From: Alphaproteobacteria bacterium UBA3768
Lineage (GTDB): Bacteria > Pseudomonadota > Alphaproteobacteria > CAAHEQ01 > UBA3637
Length of the DNA stretch: 53,226 bases
Direction of reading: 5' to 3'
NCBI GenBank assembly: GCA_002372315.1
Contig: DFFU01000017.1
Coordinates: forward strand, 1-53,226
The position numbers and the translations under genes were made by a program. Position 1 is the first letter of the stretch, and each line of letters starts with the position of its first letter. Shown here one piece after another: positions 41,030 to 49,469 of the stretch. The notes under the pieces were generated by a model. It searched no databases and was not told the origin of the DNA. It was given only the letters and a program-made list of their open reading frames with translations.

Positions 41030-42847
41030 TTACAACCGACCACGTTCAAATTTACGACGTTCGTTGGAATCCAAATATTTTTTACGCAAACGAATGTGCT
41101 TGGGCGTGACTTCTACCAATTCATCATCAGCAATATAGGAAAGGGCTGCTTCCAATGGCATTTGAACAGGTGGAATTAATACCACAGCTTCATCTTTACC
41201 AGCCGCACGCATATTGGTAAGTTTTTTCCCTTTAATTGGATTGACCTCTATATCACCTTGCTTGGCATTACCCCCGATAATCATCCCAGGGTAGACATCT
41301 ACGCCTGCCCCAATAAACAAAGGACCACGTTCTTGAATATACCACAAAGCATAGGCCACAGATTTTCCGCTTTCTGTTGAAATCAACACGCCATTGCGAC
41401 GGGCTTGAATTTCGCCTTTATAGGGTACATAACTATGGAAGATTCTGTTCATCACGCCTGTTCCACAAGTGTCTGTTAAAAATTCGCTGTGATAACCAAT
41501 CAACCCGCGTGAAGGGGCGTGGAAAATCATACGCGTTTTACCGCCACCCGATGGGTTCATTTCCACCATTTCGGCTTTACGCAATGCTAATTTTTCCACC
41601 ACAACACCAGTATAGGCATCATCCACATCAATCACGACTTCTTCCATCGGTTCCATCTTTTGACCATTTTCTTCCTGGAAAACCACGCGTGGACGGGAAA
41701 CGGAAAGTTCATAGCCTTCACGACGCATGGTTTCAATCAAAATGCCCAATTGTAATTCACCACGTCCGGCAACTTCAAAAGCATCCGTGGAATCTGTGCG
41801 CGCAATTTTCAATGCCACATTACCTTCGGCTTCCTTGACTAAACGATCCCAAATCATCCGAGAGGTTACCTTATCACCATCTTGCCCCGCTAAAGGCGAA
41901 GTGTTAATGGAAAAAGTCATCGCCAAAGTGGGTGGATCAATGGGTTGCGCTTGAATAGCATCTGTGACACTTTGGTCGCACAAAGTATCGGCCACGGTGG
42001 CTTTTTGAAAGCCCGAAATACTGACGATATCGCCAGCGACACCTTCTTCAATGGCTTGGTGCTTAAGACCACGGAAAGCCAAAATCTTACTGACACGAGC
42101 TGTTTCCACTGTTTGTCCATCACGCGATAAAGCCTTTATCATCTGGTTTGTTTTGACTTTACCCGAAGTAATGCGCCCCGTTAAAACACGTCCCACAAAC
42201 GGATCCATGTGCAAAGTTGTGACCAACATTTTGAAAGGCCCATTATCATCACTTTCAGGCGCTGGCACATGTTCAATAATCTTTTTGAAAAGCGGTTCAA
42301 TATCAATGCGTTCATCATTTAAATTTTCAACCGCCCAACCTTCGCGACCAGAAGCAAACAAAGTGGGATAATCCAATTGTTCATCCGTTGCACCTAAGTT
42401 CGCAAATAAATCAAAAACTTCATTGTTGACTTCAATTGGGCGGGCATCAGGACGATCAATTTTATTGATGACAACGATGGGGCGTAAGCCTAATTTTAAG
42501 GCTTTACCTAATACAAATTTTGTTTGGGGCAGGGGACCTTCAGCCGCATCCACCAACAAAATCACACCATCCACCATGGATAAAATACGTTCCACCTCGC
42601 CACCAAAATCAGCGTGTCCGGGGGTATCAACAATGTTGATGCGATAGTTATGCCATTCAACGGATGTACATTTGGCCAAAATGGTAATACCGCGCTCTCT
42701 TTCTAATTCGCCCGAATCCATGGCGCAAGTGGCGACTTGTTGATTTTCACGAAAGGCGCCAGATTGGCGCAAAAAAGCATCCACAAAAGTTGTTTTGCCA
42801 TGGTCCACGTGGGCAATAATGGCGATATTACGCATATTTAAAGACAT
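41030..42847 (-). CDS. typA: Ribosome-associated GTPase TypA/BipA
   Basis: 605 residues, standard length. It is a translational GTPase acting in stress and 50S assembly. G1 AHVDHGKTTF, G3 DTPGHADFGGEVERIL, G4 NKIDRPDARP, and the C-terminal block GLIGYHSEFLTDT are all typical. The frame extends to 43012, but ATG 42847 has AAAGGAAAA upstream and starts MSLNMRNIAIIAHVDH. Upstream gene of the ABC transporter. Divergent from greA. Confidence 0.97.
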   Translation of the reverse strand: MSLNMRNIAIIAHVDHGKTTFVDAFLRQSGAFRENQQVATCAMDSGELERERGITILAKCTSVEWHNYRINIVDTPGHADFGGEVERILSMVDGVILLVDAAEGPLPQTKFVLGKALKLGLRPIVVINKIDRPDARPIEVNNEVFDLFANLGATDEQLDYPTLFASGREGWAVENLNDERIDIEPLFKKIIEHVPAPESDDNGPFKMLVTTLHMDPFVGRVLTGRITSGKVKTNQMIKALSRDGQTVETARVSKILAFRGLKHQAIEEGVAGDIVSISGFQKATVADTLCDQSVTDAIQAQPIDPPTLAMTFSINTSPLAGQDGDKVTSRMIWDRLVKEAEGNVALKIARTDSTDAFEVAGRGELQLGILIETMRREGYELSVSRPRVVFQEENGQKMEPMEEVVIDVDDAYTGVVVEKLALRKAEMVEMNPSGGGKTRMIFHAPSRGLIGYHSEFLTDTCGTGVMNRIFHSYVPYKGEIQARRNGVLISTESGKSVAYALWYIQERGPLFIGAGVDVYPGMIIGGNAKQGDIEVNPIKGKKLTNMRAAGKDEAVVLIPPVQMPLEAALSYIADDELVEVTPKHIRLRKKYLDSNERRKFERGRL

Positions 42848-43046
42848 TTGATTTTCCTTTTCCCTTAAAAATAATGATGTATTATAACATAAAAATGCAT
42901 AAAAGTAAAGATTTTTAAGGGGTAAAATTTTACCAATAATCTTTTTATCGTAAAAAATGAACACTTTTATTTGCGACGGTGAAAATCTGTAATGATGAAT
43001 TACTTTCAACAAAGTAGATAAGCCAAAAGTTCTTTTTAAAATTTTC

Positions 43047-43075
43047 TTGCAAAATGAAAATTTTTATGCTATATA
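43047..43075 (+). promoter_or_regulatory. greA promoter
   Basis: TTGCAA (43047-43052), 17-nt spacer, TATATA (43070-43075), with TG before the -10. A short hairpin-forming CCGCC/GGTGG lies in the leader before the AAAAAAGGAG ribosome site. Confidence 0.55.
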
Positions 43076-43136
43076 TAAAACGATATCGCCGCCAAAAGGT
43101 GGGGTATTTTTGTTTTACTTAAAAAAGGAGATTCCT

Positions 43137-43613
43137 ATGGTTGAAAAAGTACCAATGACACAAAAAGGATATGATACGTTAAATGAAGAGCTGAAGACCT
43201 TAAAATTTAAAGATCGTCCAGAAATTGTTGCCGCAATTGAAGAAGCGCGCTCCCATGGGGATTTGTCCGAAAATGCCGAATATCAAACAGCCCGTGAAAA
43301 GCAAAGTTTTATTGAAGGACGGATTCAGGATTTAGAGGGGGCTTTGTCGCGTGCTCAAATCATTGATCCAAAAACTTTAAATGGGGATACTGTTTTGTTT
43401 GGTGCAACAGTTCAGGTACAAGATTTGGATACCGATCAAAAACAAACCTATCAAATTGTGGGGCAATATGAGGCCAATTTGGAAAAAGGCTTGATTTCCT
43501 TTATTTCGCCACTGGCCAAAGCCTTGATTGGCAAGAGAAAGGGTGATTTGGTGGATGTTGGTACACCCAAAGGCGATAAATCTTATGAAATTTTAACGGT
43601 GAGCTTTGTTTAA
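43137..43613 (+). CDS. greA: Transcription elongation factor GreA
   Basis: 158 residues. GreA rescues backtracked RNA polymerase by stimulating transcript cleavage. The N-terminal coiled coil carries the acidic tip block GDLSENAEYQTAREKQ, and the C-terminal domain has DTVLFGATVQV and ISPLAKALIGKRKGD. AAAAAAGGAG sits 6 nt before ATG 43137, so the upstream open frame is not used. radC follows. Confidence 0.97.
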   Translation: MVEKVPMTQKGYDTLNEELKTLKFKDRPEIVAAIEEARSHGDLSENAEYQTAREKQSFIEGRIQDLEGALSRAQIIDPKTLNGDTVLFGATVQVQDLDTDQKQTYQIVGQYEANLEKGLISFISPLAKALIGKRKGDLVDVGTPKGDKSYEILTVSFV

Positions 43614-43631
43614 TTTACGTTTTCTTTGAAA

Positions 43632-44336
43632 ATGATGCCATACGAAAATGTGCAAAATAAAGAAATTGGACATGGTGGACATCGGGAAAGAGTCCTGAAG
43701 AAATTTATGCAGTATGGCGGTGATGTTTTTGCTGACTATGAGCTGCTTGAATTACTTTTGATGCAGGCGATTCCAAGAAAAGATGTTAAACCTTTGGCTA
43801 AGGAATTATTGGCTCAGTTTGGTTCTTTATCGGCAATTATGCAAGCCGATAGTGAACAATTGAAGTCCGTTAAAGGTGTGGGAGATCATACGGTTGCTTT
43901 TTTAAAAATGATTTTGTACGCAGGGCAACGTATCACTAAAGAGAAATTAAATAAAGCGCCTGTTTTGGCTGATTGGAACAGTATGCTAGATTATGCTCAG
44001 TTGATGTATGCGGGTGAAACAGTGGAAAAATTGCGTATACTATTTTTAAATCAAAAATTACAACTGATGCACAGTGAAATCCATCAAACGGGGACTGTTA
44101 ATCATGTGCCGATTTATCCAAGAGAAATTTTAAAACGAGCGCTTAATCTGAATGCATCAGCAATCATTTTAATGCATAATCACCCATCAGGTGATCCTGT
44201 GCCATCCAAGGATGATTTGATGGCTACAAAAGAGATAGAAAAATTATTAAATACAATTCCGATTCGTTTGTTGGATCATTTAATTATTGGACAAAATCAT
44301 CAGTGCTACTCTTTCCGTGCCCATCATGCGTTATAG
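43632..44336 (+). CDS. radC: RadC/JAMM-family protein
   Basis: 234 residues. RadC proteins have an N-terminal helix-hairpin-helix (LKSVKGVGDHTVAFLK) and a C-terminal JAMM domain. The metal site MHNHPSGDPVPSKDD is intact (His-x-His, Ser, Asp), and GTVNHVPIYPREILKRAL is the usual preceding block. The biochemical role is unsettled. No strong ribosome site; starts at 43632 or 43635 follow an in-frame TTG at 43626. Eighteen nt after greA, so probably cotranscribed. Confidence 0.92.
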   Translation: MMPYENVQNKEIGHGGHRERVLKKFMQYGGDVFADYELLELLLMQAIPRKDVKPLAKELLAQFGSLSAIMQADSEQLKSVKGVGDHTVAFLKMILYAGQRITKEKLNKAPVLADWNSMLDYAQLMYAGETVEKLRILFLNQKLQLMHSEIHQTGTVNHVPIYPREILKRALNLNASAIILMHNHPSGDPVPSKDDLMATKEIEKLLNTIPIRLLDHLIIGQNHQCYSFRAHHAL

Positions 44337-44369
44337 ATTTTGTTGACATGATTTTTATATCTATTTCTT

Positions 44370-44520
44370 CTAAGCGGCTTTGCCTGACTTTTTGCGTATG
44401 ACTGGAGATCGTATTGAATATTTTAGATTTTTGTGGGAATTGCTGTGCGTCATTTTTTGCTGCGCTGTTTTGCTTTTATTTTTGCTATTCTCGCCATTTT
44501 TTAGTAAAAATAAAAGCCAT
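44370..44520 (-). pseudogene. Possible small CDS with a frameshift in an A6 run
   Basis: ATG 44520 follows a strong AAGGAGGA site, but the frame stops after 11 codons (MAFIFTKKWRE). Removing one A from the A6 run opens 49 codons to a TAG at 44370-44372, rich in Ser, Lys and Asn and ending RKKSGKAA. Adding one A opens 23 codons, with a basic end (KAKQRSKK). This may be a decayed gene, a sequencing indel or a frameshifted small gene. It lies downstream of a promoter and terminator-like hairpin (44593-44709), so it might be the gene controlled by that leader. Confidence 0.3.
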
Positions 44521-44592
44521 GAATCCTCCTTGCCTCTTTTTTGCTGATTACAAGTGTATTTTATAATGAATGAAAAAAATCTCTCTAGTATG

Positions 44593-44674
44593 AAAAACCC
44601 ACCCTGGAGAAAGGGCGGGTAAAGGAATGAACTATTATGAAAAATTCAAATATTCATTGTCATATCTCAATGAC
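44593..44674 (-). ncRNA. Candidate small RNA or attenuated leader, about 80 nt
   Basis: A near-consensus promoter (44681-44709) starts a minus-strand transcript near 44674. It ends at a 9-bp hairpin (arms 44597-44605 and 44612-44620, one G-U pair, GC-rich) followed by U residues. The only reading frame inside is MTMNI. It is either an independent sRNA or the leader of the small frame at 44520. It is separated from tRNA-Trp by that gene's own terminator. Confidence 0.45.
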
Positions 44675-44680
44675 GAAACT

Positions 44681-44709
44681 ATTGTAAGAAAAAATAAAAC
44701 ACTTGTCAA
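44681..44709 (-). promoter_or_regulatory. Promoter of the candidate small RNA
   Basis: TTGACA (44709-44704), 17-nt spacer, TACAAT (44686-44681) on the minus strand. Confidence 0.6.
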
Positions 44710-44710
44710 C

Positions 44711-44740
44711 AAAAAAATCGCCAGTTTAGACGATTTTTTT
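44711..44740 (-). terminator. tRNA-Trp terminator
   Basis: Minus strand hairpin with AAAAAATCG and CGATTTTTTT arms around TCTAAACTGG, directly after the tRNA. The right arm runs into the U-tract. Confidence 0.75.
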
Positions 44741-44745
44741 ATTTT

Positions 44746-44821
44746 TGGCAGGAGCAGAAGGGATCGAACCCTCAACCTTCGGTTTTGGAGACCGACGCTC
44801 TACCAATTGAGCTATGCTCCT
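44746..44821 (-). tRNA. tRNA-Trp (anticodon CCA)
   Basis: Full cloverleaf on the minus strand: acceptor AGGAGCA with TGCTCCT, D-arm GCTCAATTGGTAGAGC, anticodon stem TCGGT/ACCGA with loop CTCCAAA (anticodon CCA), T-arm with GGTTCGATCCC, discriminator G and an encoded 3' CCA. Reads tryptophan codons. Confidence 0.97.
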
Positions 44822-44887
44822 AAAAAGACCTAAATTACCAACGTTTATCCATAAAAAACTCCCGTTATAGTAAGTCAACTGCGCCTA

Positions 44888-44915
44888 ATTTAAACTAAAA
44901 AACAAAAAAAGTCAA
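44888..44915 (-). promoter_or_regulatory. Possible tRNA-Trp promoter
   Basis: TTGACT (44915-44910), 16-nt spacer, TTAAAT (44893-44888) on the minus strand, upstream of the tRNA. Moderate match in AT-rich DNA. Confidence 0.35.
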
Positions 44916-44943
44916 GTTCTTTTTGAAAACACGTAAAAAATGA

Positions 44944-44972
44944 TTGATCTTTTACGAAAAAGTTTTTACACT
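44944..44972 (+). promoter_or_regulatory. lemA promoter
   Basis: TTGATC (44944-44949), 17-nt spacer, TACACT (44967-44972), ahead of the lemA ribosome site AAAGGA at 44994. Confidence 0.4.
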
Positions 44973-45005
44973 GACATTATCAACTTTTAAATGAAAGGAC
45001 CGGAT

Positions 45006-45560
45006 ATGTTGATTGCTTTGGGAATTGCAGCTGTTTTGGCTGTTTACGTTGTTATGATTTATAATTCATTGGTGAAAAATCGTCAACAGGTTAAAGAGGC
45101 GTGGAGTACGATTGATACACAATTGAAACGTCGTTATGATTTAATTCCAAATTTGGTGGAAACAGTTAAAGGTTATGCCGCCCATGAAAGTGGAACTTTG
45201 GAAAAGGTTATCCAAGCCCGTACAGAGGCGATGAATCAAACAGGTGCCAAAGCCAAAGGGAAGGCAGAAGAAGGTTTAAGTGGTGCTTTGAAATCCATTT
45301 TTGCATTGGGTGAAAGTTATCCAGATTTAAAGGCCAATCAAAACTTTTTGTCCTTACAACAAGAACTGTCTGATACAGAAACAAAAATTCAAGCTTCTCG
45401 TCAATTTTACAATACTGTTGTAATGACGATGAATACAAAGGTGGAAATGTTTCCCAGCAATATCTTTGCCAAATTGTTCCACTTTGAAAAAGCGGACTTT
45501 TTTGAAATGTCGGCTGAGGAAGCCAAAGCTGCCCAACAAGCGCCTCAGGTGAAATTTTAA
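45006..45560 (+). CDS. LemA-family protein
   Basis: 184 residues. One N-terminal helix (about 1-20), then the LemA coiled-coil core: YNSLVKNRQQVKEAWSTID, LKRRYDLIPNLVETVKGYA and SDTETKIQASRQFYNT. LemA proteins are linked to membrane proteases of the M48 family, whose gene follows with an overlapping TAATG. ATG 45006 is 6 nt after AAAGGA; the in-frame ATG at 44991 lies before it. Exact role unknown. Confidence 0.93.
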   Translation: MLIALGIAAVLAVYVVMIYNSLVKNRQQVKEAWSTIDTQLKRRYDLIPNLVETVKGYAAHESGTLEKVIQARTEAMNQTGAKAKGKAEEGLSGALKSIFALGESYPDLKANQNFLSLQQELSDTETKIQASRQFYNTVVMTMNTKVEMFPSNIFAKLFHFEKADFFEMSAEEAKAAQQAPQVKF

Positions 45561-46501
45561 TGATAGAGCATAAAAACGTATATCAGCACATTGCCGAAAA
45601 TAATTGGAAGATTTTCGGCCTTGTGTGTTTGTTCCCGATTGCTTTAATAATTTTTATATACCTGTTTTTTTTGATTACGGGTACTTTGGGAACAGAAACA
45701 AACGAAGAATATCAGCAATGGATTAGTTATTTTTGGGATTTAGCACCATGGCTGATTTTGGTATGCACAGGTTTAACCATTTTATCAGTTGTGTGTGGGG
45801 ATAAAATGATGCTGTCTTTTGCGGGGGCACAACTGTGCCGTAATGACGCAGAACATCTACAAATATACCGAGCTGTGGAAAACGTGGCATTAGCGGCAGG
45901 TGTTCCAACTCCTAAAATTTATTTAATTGATGATGATTCATTGAATGCCTTTGCAACGGGATTTTCACCTCAAACGGCCTCAATTGCTTTGACAACAGGA
46001 ATAATTAAAAAGCTGAAACCTTTGGAATTAGACGGCGTAATTGCTCATGAAATGGCCCATATTAAAAATCGCGATATTCGCTTAAATATGTATGTAATTA
46101 CGGGAATTGGTATTGTGGGATTAATGGGGGAAATTTTAATTCGTATTTTTGGACGAACACGTTCGCGTGGGCGTAATGATAAAAATCCTTTGAGTATGTT
46201 GGTTTTATTGGGGTTTGCCCTATTGTTATTTCGTTATTTAATTGCCCCCTTTATTCACATGGCGATTTCGCGTAAACAAGAGTTTCAAGCCGATGCGACA
46301 GGTGCTTTTTTTACGCGTAATCCTGAAGCCTTGGCATCCGCGTTGGAAAAAATTTCTGTGGATCCGCGTGTGGAAGCATTGGATAAATCCGAACAAATGG
46401 CGACGGCGTGTATTTATAATCCCTTAAAAAAATTGGGCGGTTTATTAGATACACATCCACCTGTAGGAGAACGCATTAAACGCTTACGTGGTATGATTTA
46501 A
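45560..46501 (+). CDS. M48-family membrane zinc metalloprotease, HtpX-like
   Basis: 313 residues. Helices at about 17-38 and 55-75, then the zinc site HEMAH (H163-E164-H167) followed by more helices (about 175-200 and 215-235) and a distal ISRKQEFQADATG block with the third ligand Glu. M48 membrane proteases cut damaged membrane proteins. The gene starts on the last base of the lemA stop, a common pairing. The C-terminus THPPVGERIKRLR is typical. Confidence 0.92.
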   Translation: MIEHKNVYQHIAENNWKIFGLVCLFPIALIIFIYLFFLITGTLGTETNEEYQQWISYFWDLAPWLILVCTGLTILSVVCGDKMMLSFAGAQLCRNDAEHLQIYRAVENVALAAGVPTPKIYLIDDDSLNAFATGFSPQTASIALTTGIIKKLKPLELDGVIAHEMAHIKNRDIRLNMYVITGIGIVGLMGEILIRIFGRTRSRGRNDKNPLSMLVLLGFALLLFRYLIAPFIHMAISRKQEFQADATGAFFTRNPEALASALEKISVDPRVEALDKSEQMATACIYNPLKKLGGLLDTHPPVGERIKRLRGMI

Positions 46502-46574
46502 AAAAAGTTTCAAGGAGTTGGAACGCCAAGATAAAATACATTTTTATTCGGATTTAAAATAAAAAGGGGAAGAT

Positions 46575-46997
46575 ATGTTTGTTAGAATCAATGGTAAAAT
46601 GGTTGAAGTTGGTCCCAGTCGTACACATAAACGAAATTGTGGATGTGTGGGGAAAGCTTTTCAAAAATCAATTCAAGATTCCAGTAATCAACCCAAATTA
46701 ATTGTCAATGGACATGAGGTTGACATGGATAATCCTAGTGATGTGCAAAGGGCATTACGATTATGTCGAACTATTGGGGGCATATTTTTTGGCATCATTG
46801 TATTCATATTACTAACAGCCGCCAGTGCAGTTGATTGGACAAATTTTGATTTTAAGGAAGATTCTATTGTAGGCTTATTTGTTCTATCCGTTTGGTTTAT
46901 TATTGCTTTTGTTTTTGCAATTTTAACCCCAAGATTTTTACAAAAACGTTTAGATGAGCTTAAAAAACAAGGTAAAGTGCCATCTAGATATCAATAA
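46575..46997 (+). CDS. Hypothetical two-helix membrane protein
   Basis: 140 residues. A soluble N-terminal part (about 1-68) with two similar short units, RINGKMVEVG and IVNGHEVDMD, and a CGC motif, then helices at about 70-88 and 101-122 and a basic tail. AAAAAGGGGAAG precedes the ATG. It follows the lemA/M48 pair by 73 nt on the same strand and could be a third gene of that unit. No family recognised. Confidence 0.6.
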   Translation: MFVRINGKMVEVGPSRTHKRNCGCVGKAFQKSIQDSSNQPKLIVNGHEVDMDNPSDVQRALRLCRTIGGIFFGIIVFILLTAASAVDWTNFDFKEDSIVGLFVLSVWFIIAFVFAILTPRFLQKRLDELKKQGKVPSRYQ

Positions 46998-47177
46998 TTA
47001 TTTGATGGTGGATGTGGTGCAGTTTGGGGTGCTGATATAGCCCCAAGGGTTATGTTCAATCATACATTTTTCAATATTAAAACTGCCATCTGAATTTTTG
47101 GAAATGTTGGTGATAAAAGGTCCCGCATAAGAACAAGCGGACAATAAAAATAAAAGCCCCAAGGTGATGCATCTCAT
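46998..47177 (-). CDS. Small lipoprotein, unknown function
   Basis: 59 residues. MRCITLGLLFLLSAC gives a lipobox with Cys15, then a short mature part with three further cysteines and Asn/Ser-rich sequence. The start is ATG 47177 with GGGGAA upstream; an upstream in-frame ATG (47204) lies in the terminator of the candidate RNA. Similar in size and layout to the lipoprotein at 51093. It converges with the two-helix gene, whose stop it touches. Confidence 0.6.
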   Translation of the reverse strand: MRCITLGLLFLLSACSYAGPFITNISKNSDGSFNIEKCMIEHNPWGYISTPNCTTSTIK

Positions 47178-47192
47178 TTGATTTTCCCCATT

Positions 47193-47385
47193 TAAAAAAG
47201 CCACTTGGCGTAAAAGTGGCTGGATGTTAAAGACTATTCACATTGAGATAGTGCGGTATATTCCTCCGCAAGCGGCTTTTATTTTACCGCCATCCAACCG
47301 TTTGGGTTGTCAGGCGATAATTATCGCATTATCAGGCGCAATGTGAACAGAGTCTTTAACCTCTTGAACGGACGCCAACCCGCTC
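47193..47385 (-). ncRNA. Candidate structured RNA, about 190 nt
   Basis: Between the rpsA terminator and a small lipoprotein. A promoter (TTGTTT, 17 nt, TACAAT, 47392-47420) starts it and a strong terminator (arms 47199-47206 and 47214-47221, U6) ends it. A long-range stem of 10 plus 9 base pairs closes it (47226-47245 with 47339-47360), enclosing three local stems: GCGGTA with TACCGC, CAACC with GGTTG, and GCGATA with TATCGC. No open frame. The shape does not match 6S, SRP, tmRNA or RNase P signatures I know, so family is unassigned. Confidence 0.5.
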
Positions 47386-47391
47386 AATGAT

Positions 47392-47420
47392 ATTGTACCT
47401 GAATCAGTTTTAAAAAACAA
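47392..47420 (-). promoter_or_regulatory. Promoter of the candidate structured RNA
   Basis: Minus strand TTGTTT (47420-47415), 17-nt spacer, TACAAT (47397-47392). Located just after the rpsA terminator. Confidence 0.45.
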
Positions 47421-47432
47421 GAAAAATTTTTA

Positions 47433-47460
47433 TAAAAAACGCGGGGTTTTAACCCCGCGT
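47433..47460 (-). terminator. rpsA terminator
   Basis: Perfect hairpin with ACGCGGGG and CCCCGCGT arms (within 47439-47460), followed by six U on the minus strand, 20 nt past the rpsA stop. Confidence 0.93.
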
Positions 47461-47480
47461 CAAAAGTTTTCAGTAAAAAC

Positions 47481-49238
47481 TTATTCGGCTTCTTCTGCCT
47501 TTTTAGTTTTTGCTTTCTTTTCCTTGGCTGGTTTTTCTTCAGCTGTCTTGGTGGACTTTTTGGCTTTTTTGGCCAAAGCAGCACCCAAGATATCACCCAA
47601 AGAAGCACCGGCGCTGGCAGAACCATATTCAGCCAAAGCTTGTTTTTCCTCGGCAATTTCACGCGCTTTAATGGACAAAGCCAATTTGCGTGTTTTTGCA
47701 TCATAGGACAAGACTTTCGCATCCACCTTTTCACCAATGGCAAAACGTTCGGATTTTTGTTCGCTGCGTTCGCGGGCCAAATCGGTACGCTTGATAAAGC
47801 CTTTGACTCCATTGACATCAACTTCAATGCCATCTTCAGCAATGGCATTTACCACACCGGTTACAACAGCACCTTTCTTTAAAGCGTCGCCGGATTCAGC
47901 AACAGGATCTTTTTCCAATTGCTTGACACCCAAAGCCACACGTTCTTTTTCAATGTCAATATCCAAAATCTTGGCTTTGACCATTTGACCTTTTTTGTAT
48001 TCCTTAATAACCTCATCACCAGGTCTATCCCAAGACAAATCAGATGTATGGATCATACCATCAATATCATTGTTCAATGCAATAAACACACCGAATTCAA
48101 TCATATTCTTGACAGGACCTTCTACGATATCACCGACTTTATGTTCAGCTGCGTAAAGTTTCCATGGATTTTCTTGCAATTCTTTCATGCTGAGTGAGAT
48201 ACGACGTTTATCTTCTTCCACTTCACGCACGACAGCAGAAACTTCCTGACCCATTGTAACAATCTTGCTGGGGTGAACGTTCTTCTTTGTCCAGCTCATT
48301 TCGGATACATGGACCAAACCTTCTACACCATTTTCCAATTCAACAAAAACACCATAATCGGTGATATTGCTGATCTTACCAGTCACCTTAGATCCGACAG
48401 CATAACGGGCATTGACACCCACCCATGGATCAGATTCCATCTGTTTCATACCCAATGAAACACGACCTGTTTCTGAATTAAACTTGATGATTTGGACTTT
48501 AATTTTATCGCCCACCTTCATAATATCAGCGGGGTTAGCAATACGGCGCCAGGACATATCGGTTACGTGCAATAAACCATCTACGCCACCTAAATCAACG
48601 AATGCACCATAATCTGTGATATTTTTCACGGTACCTTCAACAACTTGACCTTCACTCATATTCTTAATGATATCAGCACATTGTTGAGCACGTTGTTCTT
48701 CCAAAATAGCACGACGGGAAACAACGATATTACCACGCAATTTGTCCATTTTTAAAATGGCAAAAGGTTGTTCAACACCCATCAACGGTGTCATATCACG
48801 AATGGGACGGACATCAATTTGGGAACCAGGCAAGAAAGCCGTAGCACCCTTTAAATCCACTGTAAAACCACCTTTGACACGACCAAAGATTGTACCATTC
48901 ACGTGTTCACCAGCGGCCATGGCTTTTTCCAAATCACCCCAGGCTTCTTCACGGCGAGCTTTTTCACGTGATAAAACAGCGTTACCATTGCGATCTTCAT
49001 AGCGTTCAATGTAAACTTCAATTTCATCTCCCAATTTGACACTTTGTGTGCCGAATTCAGAAACGGGAATGCGTCCTTCAGATTTTAAACCAACATCAAC
49101 GATCACTTCGTCTTTGGTTAAAGCAGTAACGGTTCCTTTGACAACTTGTCCTTGAACAGGGCGTTTACCCATGTATTCATCCAATAACGCACCGAAATCT
49201 TCCATAGATTCGGGCATACCTTCTTGTTTTTTATTCAT
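47481..49238 (-). CDS. rpsA: 30S ribosomal protein S1
   Basis: 585 residues with six S1 repeats (blocks such as DYGAFVDLGGVDGLLHVTDMSW and DYGVFVELENGVEGLVHVSEMSW, cited by position: about 210-235 and 295-320). S1 binds mRNA at the 30S subunit. A Lys/Ala-rich extension (about 550-585) ends the protein. The open frame extends to 49340, but ATG 49238 starts the family N-terminus (MESMEDFGALLDEYM-like). There is no Shine-Dalgarno, as is common for S1 genes, and a CGGGAAAATTCCCG-type hairpin sits in the leader (49257-49280), which may allow autoregulation. Strong promoter upstream. Confidence 0.96.
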   Translation of the reverse strand: MNKKQEGMPESMEDFGALLDEYMGKRPVQGQVVKGTVTALTKDEVIVDVGLKSEGRIPVSEFGTQSVKLGDEIEVYIERYEDRNGNAVLSREKARREEAWGDLEKAMAAGEHVNGTIFGRVKGGFTVDLKGATAFLPGSQIDVRPIRDMTPLMGVEQPFAILKMDKLRGNIVVSRRAILEEQRAQQCADIIKNMSEGQVVEGTVKNITDYGAFVDLGGVDGLLHVTDMSWRRIANPADIMKVGDKIKVQIIKFNSETGRVSLGMKQMESDPWVGVNARYAVGSKVTGKISNITDYGVFVELENGVEGLVHVSEMSWTKKNVHPSKIVTMGQEVSAVVREVEEDKRRISLSMKELQENPWKLYAAEHKVGDIVEGPVKNMIEFGVFIALNNDIDGMIHTSDLSWDRPGDEVIKEYKKGQMVKAKILDIDIEKERVALGVKQLEKDPVAESGDALKKGAVVTGVVNAIAEDGIEVDVNGVKGFIKRTDLARERSEQKSERFAIGEKVDAKVLSYDAKTRKLALSIKAREIAEEKQALAEYGSASAGASLGDILGAALAKKAKKSTKTAEEKPAKEKKAKTKKAEEAE

Positions 49239-49357
49239 TATTATTTTTTCTTGTTGGCCAACGGGAAAATTCCCGTGGACTTGTAAGATAGTCTTCCACA
49301 AAATTACGACACCGACCAGTTGACGTAATATTTTATCCACCTGAATAAAACAGATGA

Positions 49358-49386
49358 ATTATACCATAATTGAGGACAAAGTGCAA
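49358..49386 (-). promoter_or_regulatory. rpsA promoter
   Basis: Minus strand TTGCAC (49386-49381), 17-nt spacer, TATAAT (49363-49358). Leader of about 110 nt to the rpsA ATG, containing the inverted repeat at 49257-49280. Confidence 0.65.
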
Positions 49387-49469
49387 GTTTTTTTATGGGA
49401 TATCATTTTTTTTATTGACAAACGAATAAAAATCGTGCAAAACAAGTGCACAAAATGAAAGGATTGCTG

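Noticed and set aside
44627..44833. Open frame of 68 codons on the plus strand
   Set aside because: It runs through the tRNA-Trp gene and its terminator in antisense and has no ribosome site.
47315..47340. GCGATAATTATCGC palindrome as a second dif-like or operator site
   Set aside because: Lacks the arms CGCATAA and TTATGT; better explained as an inner stem of the candidate RNA.
47193..47385. Identification of the structured RNA as 6S RNA
   Set aside because: Size fits, but the central bubble and conserved open-promoter mimic could not be seen, so no family is claimed.
47384..47848. 154-codon frame antisense-free but out of frame within rpsA
   Set aside because: It is a shadow of the Lys-rich rpsA 3' end in another frame and crosses the terminator.
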